Source: JAISGQ01 sp045536305
Lineage (GTDB): Bacteria > Bacillota > Clostridia > Oscillospirales > Acutalibacteraceae
Assembly (NCBI GenBank): GCA_045536305.1
Contig: JAZSNH010000020.1
Coordinates: 1 to 15,992 of the forward strand
Length of the DNA stretch: 15,992 nucleotides
Reading direction: 5' to 3'
Shown: positions 1 to 6,653 of the stretch, piece after piece
How the letters are laid out: the number at the start of each line of letters is the position of its first letter
How positions within the stretch are numbered: the first letter of the stretch is position 1
Made by a program: the position numbers and the translations under genes
Notes under the pieces: model-generated
Told to the model about the DNA's origin: nothing
What the model saw: the letters and a program-made list of their open reading frames with translations, nothing else
Database searches by the model: none

Positions 1-12
1 CGAAATGGATGA

Positions 13-87
13 CTAATTTTTTTTTCGGGTATATATAAAAAAATTAGGCGGCCCCGATGGTCCCACTTACTTTTTTACCATAATCGG
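13..87 (-). terminator. Possible terminator region after the opp operon
   Basis: Just past the stop codon of the DUF3899 gene, the minus-strand transcript can form a bulged hairpin. CCGA and TGGT (83-87 side) pair with ACCA and TCGG (about 54-61), with three unpaired bases. A short GC-rich stretch follows and then TAATTTTTTT. Further on is a perfect 11-base AT-only inverted repeat, CTAATTTTTTT at 13-23 and AAAAAAATTAG at 37-47, around a 13-base loop. The U-tract is convincing but sits several bases from the stem, and the AT-only stem is weak, so the exact terminator is uncertain. Confidence 0.35.
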
Positions 88-90
88 TTC

Positions 91-501
91 TTATTTATAG
101 ATCGTATAGAACAGAATCATAAATATCAAAGCCGCAGCAAGAAACGGTATTGCACTGATATACAAAAAACCGTATCCTTTCACGCGCTTATTTTTCTTAC
201 GCTCTACATATTCCGCGTAGGATTCTGTTCCAAGTCCTTTTCCCGGGACAAGCATGCTCAAGCCCTGAGAAAGAGCATAGCCGATGCCCTCCATTGCGCC
301 TGCATTGGTTACTGTCATAAGCGCACCTGCCAGCAAAAGCAGCAGGCCGGGAACAGAGAAGGCATCACACAGCACTCGGTATTTTTCCACCGTCGGCACT
401 GCCTTAAAATCTCTGAGCGCTATATATACATACGCGACCAAAAGACCTATGCCAATGGAAAGTCCGTACTTTATAAGCTGTGCCTTCGTTTTTTTGCTCA
501 C
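91..501 (-). CDS. DUF3899 family small membrane protein
   Basis: This 136-residue protein has three hydrophobic segments (roughly residues 11-29, 49-67 and 112-134). The pattern resembles DUF3899: a first helix, then RYR/KYR-like VLCDAFSVPG, a glycine-rich GAMEGIGYALSQ stretch, a YAEYVERKK basic segment and a final helix. The family assignment is from recall of the pattern; no biochemical role is known to me. Translation starts at a GTG whose bases overlap the oppF stop codon (GTGA, 498-501). An AAGGAGGAG ribosome binding site lies 8 bases upstream at 510-518, inside oppF. The overlap implies co-expression and probably translational coupling with the transporter. Whether it takes part in peptide uptake is unknown; it may simply ride at the end of the operon. 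Confidence 0.8.
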   Translation of the reverse strand: MSKKTKAQLIKYGLSIGIGLLVAYVYIALRDFKAVPTVEKYRVLCDAFSVPGLLLLLAGALMTVTNAGAMEGIGYALSQGLSMLVPGKGLGTESYAEYVERKKNKRVKGYGFLYISAIPFLAAALIFMILFYTIYK

Positions 502-1694
502 AGGCCAAGCTCCTCCTTGTAGCGCTGCTCCTCGGCATCATTGCAGTAAACAAAGTGGCCGGGAGACACTTCACGCATCGTAGGCTTATCAACAGAGTAA
601 TCATGCTCTGCCAGTGAATTGTAAACTATTCTCTTGCGGTTTTTCTCGGAACGAGGATCGGGCAGAGGGATCGCCGAGAGCAGTGATTTGGTGTAAGGAT
701 GGAGAGGATGTGCAAACAGCTCGTCTGAGGACGCCAACTCTACCATCTTACCGAAATACATAACGCCGATACGATCGGAGAAGTATTTTACAACGGAAAG
801 GTCATGAGCGATAAAGAGGATTGTAAGACCAAGCTTTTCGCGAAGCTCGTTGAGCAGGTTTATAACCTGTGCCTGTACCGAAACGTCAAGTGCGGAGATA
901 GGCTCATCGGCAATAAGCAGCTCGGGGTGCATGATAACCGCACGTGCGATACCGATTCGCTGACGCTGACCGCCTGAAAACTCATGAGGATAACGTCCTG
1001 CATGCTCACGTACAAGACCAACCATCTCAAGAATCTCAAATACCTTTTCATCGATATATTCCTTATCCTTGATGCCGTTGATAACAAGACCCTCTGCGAT
1101 AATTTCGCGTACGGTCATTCGGGGGTTAAGAGAAGCGATAGGATCCTGGAATATCATCTGTATCTGAGTGATGAGTTTGGTGTTTTTTGCAATATGAAGC
1201 TCACTCTTATACTTCTTTTCCTCTTCCTTGCTCTTACATTCGCTTCCGTTGCCGTATTTTTCGTTTACGCCCTTTATAAGATTCTTTGCGTATTCCTTAT
1301 CGCATCTTTTATGGTCGAATTTCGCCGCATTGATCTCTTTCTTGAGCTGATTTATTCTTTGATTGCATTCTGCCAATTTTTCCTTAGCCTCGGCAGAGCC
1401 CTTTAATTTCAGCCTGCGTATCTCTTTTTTGATCTCTTTGATCTCTTTTCTGTAGCTTCGGTCGCCTGCACAGATGCGCTGATCCTTAAAATAGATACTG
1501 CCTGAGGTGATATCATATATTTTTATGATAGAACGGCCTGTGGTGGTTTTACCGCAGCCGGATTCGCCTACCAGACCGAAAACCTCGCCCTTCTTTATGT
1601 CAAAGCTGACATCGTCAACCGCCTTGACAGGTCCGAAATACTGGCACAGATGCTCAACTCTCAATAATGTCTCTTTTTCTTTGATGTCAGACAT
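498..1694 (-). CDS. oppF: Oligopeptide ABC transporter ATP-binding subunit OppF, with insertion
   Basis: One of the two cytoplasmic ATPases that power peptide import through OppBC. Counting from the upstream GTG at 1703, Walker A GESGCGKT is at 46-53, the Q-loop MIFQDP at 183-188, signature SGGQRQR at 243-249, Walker B LLIADEP at 262-268 and the H-loop histidine at 300. The SAIPLPDPR segment of OppF proteins follows, but the C-terminal tail is short and keeps only one cysteine. About 95 residues (roughly 80-177), very rich in Lys and Glu with heptad-like spacing, are inserted before the Q-loop and probably form a coiled coil. I prefer the ATG at 1694 (398 residues). AGGAGG lies 8 bases upstream of it, whereas the GTG at 1703 overlaps that AGGAGG. 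The start overlaps the oppD stop by 8 bases. The exact substrate (peptides, dipeptides or other) cannot be read from the sequence. Confidence 0.9.
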   Translation of the reverse strand: MSDIKEKETLLRVEHLCQYFGPVKAVDDVSFDIKKGEVFGLVGESGCGKTTTGRSIIKIYDITSGSIYFKDQRICAGDRSYRKEIKEIKKEIRRLKLKGSAEAKEKLAECNQRINQLKKEINAAKFDHKRCDKEYAKNLIKGVNEKYGNGSECKSKEEEKKYKSELHIAKNTKLITQIQMIFQDPIASLNPRMTVREIIAEGLVINGIKDKEYIDEKVFEILEMVGLVREHAGRYPHEFSGGQRQRIGIARAVIMHPELLIADEPISALDVSVQAQVINLLNELREKLGLTILFIAHDLSVVKYFSDRIGVMYFGKMVELASSDELFAHPLHPYTKSLLSAIPLPDPRSEKNRKRIVYNSLAEHDYSVDKPTMREVSPGHFVYCNDAEEQRYKEELGL

Positions 1695-3843
1695 CAGAAG
1701 CACCTCCTGCCTTTTCTTTCATTCTTGCGATTCTGTCTGTGATGATCTTCGGCATTTCTACCTCAGGTGCATCGGGATGAAGCAGCCATGTTGCCGCCTT
1801 ATGTGTATCGGAAACCTCAAACATGGGAGGCTGCTGCTCGAAATCTATCTGCATTGCATACTTATTTCTCGCCGCAAATGCATCGCCCTCGGGCGGATAG
1901 ATCATATTGGGAGGCGTGCCGGGGATAGCATCCAGCTTTTCCTTTGTATCAAGGTCGGGCATGGACGAAAGCAGTGCCCATGTGTACGGATGGCACGGCT
2001 CGTAGAAGATATCGTCTGCGGTACCCTGCTCTACTATCTTGCCTGCGTACATAACCGCAATATCGTCAGCCATATTTGCAACAACGCCCAGATCATGGGT
2101 GATAAATATAACGGACAGATCGCGTTCCTTTTTCAGATTGTTGATAAGCTCGAGTATCTGAGCCTGAATAGTAACGTCAAGAGCTGTGGTGGGCTCGTCA
2201 CAGATGAGTATTTCAGGATCTGCCGACAGTGCAATGGCGATAACGATTCGCTGGCGCATACCGCCCGAGAACTCAAAGGGATACTGGTAATAACGCATGC
2301 GCGGCTCAGCAATGCCTACCTCTTCCATAAGCTTTATTGCTCTTGCCTTTGCCATTGCTCTTGTTACCTTGTATACGACCTTAGAGGCTTTATCCTTGAA
2401 ATTATCGATAAGCTCGATACTGCGCTGACGGAAGTCTATCTCATCTGCAGAGGCGACGTATGCCTCGTAGTGGCTGCCGAGAACAGCAACAGTTTTTACG
2501 ATATCGCCCTTGAGCTCATCGAGGTCTGCAACATTCTTGGGTATGACCTTCCAGTCTACCTTCTTGCCGCGTCTGATAAGAGCTTCGCGCCTTTTGCTTT
2601 GACGTGCAAAACGCGCCTCCTCCTTGGGGTTGCGTTTTTTGAATGTGAAATATTTATTGATAGCGGCAGTTATGCTTGTTCTGAAGGTGTAAGCGATACT
2701 GTCCTTCTTTATTTCCAGACGGTCTATACTGCTGTCCACCTTATCGGCAAGCTGCTGTGCATATTTAAGCGCACTCTTTTTGTCGAAGCTTCCGGAGAAA
2801 TATTTCTCTGCCTTCTCCATTTCGCCGATGATCTCAAGCTTCTTTTCCAATGCATTTCTGAATGAACGCTCAACGCCTTTTTCTTCAAAAGCAATAAACT
2901 CATTCATAAAATTCTCATTGAGATACTGCAGGCACATCTCATTCATTTCACTAACAGGCATAGCATAAAGCTTTTCGATAGGATTATTCAGTGAATAATA
3001 GCCTATACGGAAAAACGCCGGTCTTTCCTGTGCGATCATTTCGCCGAGAAGCTCTTTCGTATCAGTAAGAGCCTTTTCAAGCCTTTCAGTCAATCCGCCC
3101 TTTTTACTGTTGTACTTTGCGGCTTCCTTGTTGAGAACATCAGCCTGCTTTGATATTCTCGAAGAATATGCATTTGTAAAGAATTTATCATTCAAATTCT
3201 TTATTCCGTGTGCGTATTCGCGGATTGCAGCCTTTGCATCCAGCTTCTGGTTTTTGCTGAGACGAAATGCGACATCCTCTATGGATTCGACCATCATATT
3301 AGCCTGAGAATATGAATTGTTATAGCTGTTTTCAAGCCTATTTGCCTCGATGCAGAATTTGTCAAAGGTCTCGCAGAGTGCATTGACCTTTTCCTCTTCG
3401 CCTGTTGCAGCTATCATTTCGCTCTTTAAAAGCTTTAAAAGCTCATTAAATTCTATTCTCGCCTGCTTACGGCTTGTTTTGTTCTTAAGAAGCATTGCTT
3501 CGGTTATCTGTTTGCCGATCTTGACTATCGGATTGAGAGATGAAAGGGGATCCTGGAATATCATAGATATTTTGTCGCCCCTGATCGTGCACATCTCTTC
3601 CTCGCTGATCTTGAGCAGGTCACGACCATTATAGATTATCTCGCCGCCCTCGATTATGGAGTTGCCTGCAAGAATGCCGAGTATTGCCTTGGAGGTTACG
3701 GATTTTCCCGAACCGGACTCACCGACTATAGCCAGTGTTTTTCCGCGTTCCAGATCAAAGGAAATATCTCTTACTGCCTTTACAGTACCGTTTGCGGTAC
3801 GAAAGGAGATCTTTAAATCTTTTACTTCTAAAATCTTATCCAT
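1687..3843 (-). CDS. oppD: Oligopeptide ABC transporter ATP-binding subunit OppD, with very large insertion
   Basis: This is the partner ATPase of OppF in the peptide importer. Walker A GESGSGKS is at residues 41-48, Q-loop MIFQDP at 94-99, signature FSGGMRQR at 525-532, Walker B ILICDEP at 545-551 and the H-loop histidine at 583. The OppD/DppD C-terminal region (AIPGTPPNMIYPPEG onward) follows. All ATPase motifs are intact. The protein is 718 residues, about twice the usual 320-350, because roughly 360 residues (about 135-495) are inserted in the helical subdomain just ahead of the signature. The insert is charged and looks mostly alpha-helical, with a very basic patch near 402-430. The cysteines often present in the C-terminal region are replaced by D, N, D and T. 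The ATG at 3843 has GGAGG 8 bases upstream, within the 3' end of oppC, with a 3-base gap between the genes. Confidence 0.92.
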   Translation of the reverse strand: MDKILEVKDLKISFRTANGTVKAVRDISFDLERGKTLAIVGESGSGKSVTSKAILGILAGNSIIEGGEIIYNGRDLLKISEEEMCTIRGDKISMIFQDPLSSLNPIVKIGKQITEAMLLKNKTSRKQARIEFNELLKLLKSEMIAATGEEEKVNALCETFDKFCIEANRLENSYNNSYSQANMMVESIEDVAFRLSKNQKLDAKAAIREYAHGIKNLNDKFFTNAYSSRISKQADVLNKEAAKYNSKKGGLTERLEKALTDTKELLGEMIAQERPAFFRIGYYSLNNPIEKLYAMPVSEMNEMCLQYLNENFMNEFIAFEEKGVERSFRNALEKKLEIIGEMEKAEKYFSGSFDKKSALKYAQQLADKVDSSIDRLEIKKDSIAYTFRTSITAAINKYFTFKKRNPKEEARFARQSKRREALIRRGKKVDWKVIPKNVADLDELKGDIVKTVAVLGSHYEAYVASADEIDFRQRSIELIDNFKDKASKVVYKVTRAMAKARAIKLMEEVGIAEPRMRYYQYPFEFSGGMRQRIVIAIALSADPEILICDEPTTALDVTIQAQILELINNLKKERDLSVIFITHDLGVVANMADDIAVMYAGKIVEQGTADDIFYEPCHPYTWALLSSMPDLDTKEKLDAIPGTPPNMIYPPEGDAFAARNKYAMQIDFEQQPPMFEVSDTHKAATWLLHPDAPEVEMPKIITDRIARMKEKAGGASDV

Positions 3844-3846
3844 AGT

Positions 3847-5433
3847 TTATTCCTCCACGCCGCGCAGTGCGGGATTAAATGCGTCACGCAGACCGTTACC
3901 GAACAGATTGAAGCAGATCATCATAAGAGAGATAACGATAGCGGGATAGATCATCAGGTGGGGGTAATTTACCCAGATAGCACTTGCATCTGCGAGCAAG
4001 GTACCGAGAGAGGTGCTTTCTGCTGTGCCGAGCTTTACGATTCCGAGGAAGGAAAGCATGGATTCGGAAAGCATGGTGGAGGGTATCGCCAGCGCAGATG
4101 ATGTGATAAGCGTACCTAAGCTGTTGGGGAAGATATGCTTCCAGATAAGTCTGCGGTCACGTGCTCCGAGTGTACGCGCAGCCATGATATATTCCTGATT
4201 TTTGAATCGGTAGAACTGAGAACGCACACGTGATGCGGTGCCTATCCAGCCTGTGACAACATAGGCAAACAACAGACAGATTATCGGGTTAAGCTTTGAT
4301 GCCAGATGTATCTGGAACAGTGTTGCAACAACGATAAAGGGAATATTTACAAGCACATCGGAAACTCTTTCGAGAACGATGTCAATCGTGCCGCCGTAAT
4401 AACCCTCGATAGCACCGTAGATAGCACCGATAATAAAGTTGATAAGACATACAAATACAGCAACCATCAGCGAAAGCTTAATGCCGCCTGCAATTCTCAG
4501 CGCAAAGTCATAGCCCTGAGAATCGGTTCCGAGGAGATAATCGGGTGCGGAACCGTAGAGATATTTGTAATAGTTGTAATAAAGAACACGGATCTTGAGC
4601 TGTGCGGTATCAAAGTCACCGCCGCCTGTGTATTCATAGTAAATGGGATTTCCTTCGGCATCTCGCTTGTAGTTGTCCTCAAGCAGCTTGCCCTTTTCGA
4701 GATCCTCGACATCAAGAGTCTTCGAAAGGCCGAAGTCATCGATCACTACAGGGTTGCCTTTTTTGGATTTATACCAGTAGTTTGCGTCGGTCCTGTCGAT
4801 ATTCCACTCATTATTTTCAATAAGAGGATAGAGGATTCGGTTGCCTGTCTTTTCCTGCCATTCGAGGATCTTGGGAAGCTCAGACTGCGGAATGCTTCTG
4901 TAGATAAAGCCGACCTCAAGGTAGGAATCGATACGGCCTTTGAAAATAAGGCTTTCCTTCTTGCCTGCACCGATGGTCACGATGGGATCGTCTATCTTTA
5001 TCATAGGCTGATACTCGCTCTTGAGGCCATCCTCATAGGTGACTCCGAGGCCTTCGTAATCCTCTGCGCCTATGCCGATCGCAACAGCCTTAATAAGACC
5101 CTTTTCGGAAAAATCGCGGTTTACGCCGCCGTCCATAAAGCCGGGTGTACGGATAGCCTCTATACGCGAAGGCTTCTTTGCGTAGGTGCTTACCATAAAG
5201 GTCGACTCATGGTTTGTGATGAAAAACGGAGCAAGGAAGGAGTAAAGTATAATTATTATTATAATTACTGTGGCCACAACCGCAGCTCTGCTCTTGCGGA
5301 ATCTTCTCCACGCATCTCTGAAATAGCCGACGGGCTTGTCCTCAAATTTTTTATCCGTGATCCTTTCACCTTCGTTGACGAAGGCGAATTTTTCTTTGGG
5401 AATATGAGTATAATTTTTTTTGTTGTTTTCCAT
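3847..5433 (-). CDS. oppC: Oligopeptide ABC transporter permease OppC, with large external loop
   Basis: This inner-membrane permease pairs with OppB to form the translocation pore. The N-terminal cytoplasmic segment with WRRFRKSRAA leads into TM1 at about 51-72. The family motif LLGTDSQGYDF (300-310) precedes the remaining transmembrane helices. The EAA coupling motif is EYIMAARTLGARDRRLIWKHIFP (414-436), which docks with the ATPases, and the C-terminal GNGLRDAFNP motif is present. The protein is 528 residues against about 300 for typical OppC. The excess lies between TM1 and the LLGTD motif (about 73-299), a stretch usually only tens of residues long. By topology this region faces outside and could contact OppA. 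The ATG at 5433 follows a GGGAGAGAGG ribosome binding site, and 5 bases separate it from the oppB stop. Confidence 0.92.
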   Translation of the reverse strand: MENNKKNYTHIPKEKFAFVNEGERITDKKFEDKPVGYFRDAWRRFRKSRAAVVATVIIIIIILYSFLAPFFITNHESTFMVSTYAKKPSRIEAIRTPGFMDGGVNRDFSEKGLIKAVAIGIGAEDYEGLGVTYEDGLKSEYQPMIKIDDPIVTIGAGKKESLIFKGRIDSYLEVGFIYRSIPQSELPKILEWQEKTGNRILYPLIENNEWNIDRTDANYWYKSKKGNPVVIDDFGLSKTLDVEDLEKGKLLEDNYKRDAEGNPIYYEYTGGGDFDTAQLKIRVLYYNYYKYLYGSAPDYLLGTDSQGYDFALRIAGGIKLSLMVAVFVCLINFIIGAIYGAIEGYYGGTIDIVLERVSDVLVNIPFIVVATLFQIHLASKLNPIICLLFAYVVTGWIGTASRVRSQFYRFKNQEYIMAARTLGARDRRLIWKHIFPNSLGTLITSSALAIPSTMLSESMLSFLGIVKLGTAESTSLGTLLADASAIWVNYPHLMIYPAIVISLMMICFNLFGNGLRDAFNPALRGVEE

Positions 5434-5438
5434 AAAAT

Positions 5439-6404
5439 TTACCTCTCTCCCATTCTTATTCTCGGATCAATAAATCCGTAGCTTAAGTCGATAACGATAC
5501 CTGCAAGAAGTCCTATAAATACATAGAATACGCAGTCCATCATAAATACATCGTAGTCAAAAAGATTTATAGATTGCAGGAAAAGCTGACCGACACCGGG
5601 GATCGCAAATATCTGCTCGATAACAAAGGAGCCGCTCAGAACACCTACAAAGCTTGCGATTATCATGGGCAGAATGGGAACCATAGCATTTTTAAGCGCA
5701 TGTCTCGATGTTGCCTGAGAACGTGTCAGTCCCTTGGTTCGTGCAAGAAGCATATAGTCCGAGGTAAGGGTCTCGGTAAGCTCGGCACGGGTGAAACGGC
5801 ACATACCTGCGATGGTACCGAAGGAAAGCGCCAGTATCGGAGGGATCATAGAAACAAACATCTTTCCTGTAAACCACGAACCGCCCGCATCTGCAAGGGA
5901 ATAAACCTGCAGGGGAAGCAGATCGAGCTTGAAATACAGGAAATACTGCACAAGGAATGCATATACGTATGGCGGAACAGATACAAAGACCATGACCGCT
6001 GTGCTTATAAAGGAATCCTGCCACTTATTCTTCTTGACAGCCGCATAGATACCGAGAGCGATACCGATGGGAATGGAGAAAATAGTGGAATAAAGGTTTA
6101 CGAGCACTGTGGGAGGAAGACGATTTACAAGCAGATTCCATGCAGGCTCGCGGTACTGGATATACCATGAGGTGCCCCAGTCCCATTCTGTGAATATATT
6201 CTTCAGATAAATGCCGAACTGCACTATCATAGGCTCATAATAGCCCAGTGCTTCCCAGCGCGCTTTCATTGCCTCAGCCTTTACAGCCTCCTGAGGCAGA
6301 GAACGAGGCAGTAAGCGGATCATAACAAAACAGATAGCTGTTATGATAAACAGTGTAAAAACCATCAGCACAATACGCTTTATAACATATTTTGCCATCT
6401 TCAT
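5439..6404 (-). CDS. oppB: Oligopeptide ABC transporter permease OppB
   Basis: The second permease subunit, 321 residues, is the normal length for OppB/DppB. It starts with the typical YVIKRIVLMVFTLFIIT helix and has about six transmembrane segments. The LPPTV segment (about 97-101) is conserved. The EAA coupling motif is DYMLLARTKGLTRSQATSRH (about 218-237), followed by ALKNAMVPILP. The C-terminal end VIDLSYGFIDPRIR is characteristic of the family. The ATG at 6404 has AAGGAGA 7 bases upstream (6412-6418), which favours it over the in-frame ATG two codons later. A gap of 249 bases rich in inverted repeats separates it from oppA, while oppC follows after 5 bases. It is the only subunit here without an obvious extra domain. 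Confidence 0.93.
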   Translation of the reverse strand: MKMAKYVIKRIVLMVFTLFIITAICFVMIRLLPRSLPQEAVKAEAMKARWEALGYYEPMIVQFGIYLKNIFTEWDWGTSWYIQYREPAWNLLVNRLPPTVLVNLYSTIFSIPIGIALGIYAAVKKNKWQDSFISTAVMVFVSVPPYVYAFLVQYFLYFKLDLLPLQVYSLADAGGSWFTGKMFVSMIPPILALSFGTIAGMCRFTRAELTETLTSDYMLLARTKGLTRSQATSRHALKNAMVPILPMIIASFVGVLSGSFVIEQIFAIPGVGQLFLQSINLFDYDVFMMDCVFYVFIGLLAGIVIDLSYGFIDPRIRMGER

Positions 6405-6460
6405 ATGCTTTTCTCCTTTTCTTTGCTTGGTTTAGAGAAGAAATCAGCACACGCTGAAAC

Positions 6461-6531
6461 CTACTGTTCTTCGCTACAAATCGTTCGACTGTGAATTGAT
6501 CTTTTGAACTATCCATAGCGAAAAACAGTAG
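6461..6531 (-). promoter_or_regulatory. Long inverted repeat in the oppB leader
   Basis: CTACTGTTCTTCGCTA (6461-6476) and TAGCGAAAAACAGTAG (6516-6531) are complementary over 16 bases with one mismatch and 39 bases between. In RNA this would be a long stem just upstream of the oppB ribosome binding site, which it does not include. It could be a leader structure, a processing site, or a small mobile-repeat relic. I do not recognise it as a known riboswitch. Confidence 0.5.
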
Positions 6532-6554
6532 CAAACCATTCGGGCAACAAACAA

Positions 6555-6584
6555 GTTATAAGTCACCCAAAGCCAGGGGGGCAA
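6555..6584 (-). promoter_or_regulatory. Weak candidate promoter for oppBCDF
   Basis: On the minus strand TTGCCC (6579-6584) and TATAAC (6555-6560) are 18 bases apart, a fair -10 with a poor -35. The -35 lies within the GC-rich hairpin. It could give oppB some expression independent of the oppA promoter, but chance occurrence in AT-rich sequence is quite possible. Confidence 0.2.
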
Positions 6585-6598
6585 ATTGCCCCCCTGGC
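6572..6598 (-). promoter_or_regulatory. GC-rich intercistronic hairpin between oppA and oppB
   Basis: GCCAGGGGGGCAA (6572-6584) and TTGCCCCCCTGGC (6586-6598) form a perfect 13-base inverted repeat, giving a very stable stem. No U-tract follows on either strand. It is therefore more likely an mRNA-stabilising or partial-termination structure than a full Rho-independent terminator. Such structures are known between binding-protein and permease genes, where they raise receptor level over permease level. A 12-base palindrome GGAAATATTTCC (6633-6644) lies between it and the oppA stop. Confidence 0.6.
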
Positions 6599-6653
6599 CA
6601 TCTTTAATGGGTCAATTAACTATGAATTCGAGGGAAATATTTCCGCGTATCGA

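Noticed and set aside
1507..2865. A 452-codon open frame on the plus strand opposite oppD and oppF
   Set aside because: It spans the join of two real genes on the other strand and has no family resemblance, so it is a shadow of their codon use.
4306..5481. A 391-codon open frame on the plus strand opposite oppC
   Set aside because: It is antisense to a well-supported permease, has no domain I recognise and starts inside the gene without a translation signal.
6274..6534. A short minus-strand open frame in the oppA-oppB gap overlapping oppB
   Set aside because: It runs out of frame into oppB, has no good ribosome binding site, and its N-terminal half is simply the translated inverted repeat.
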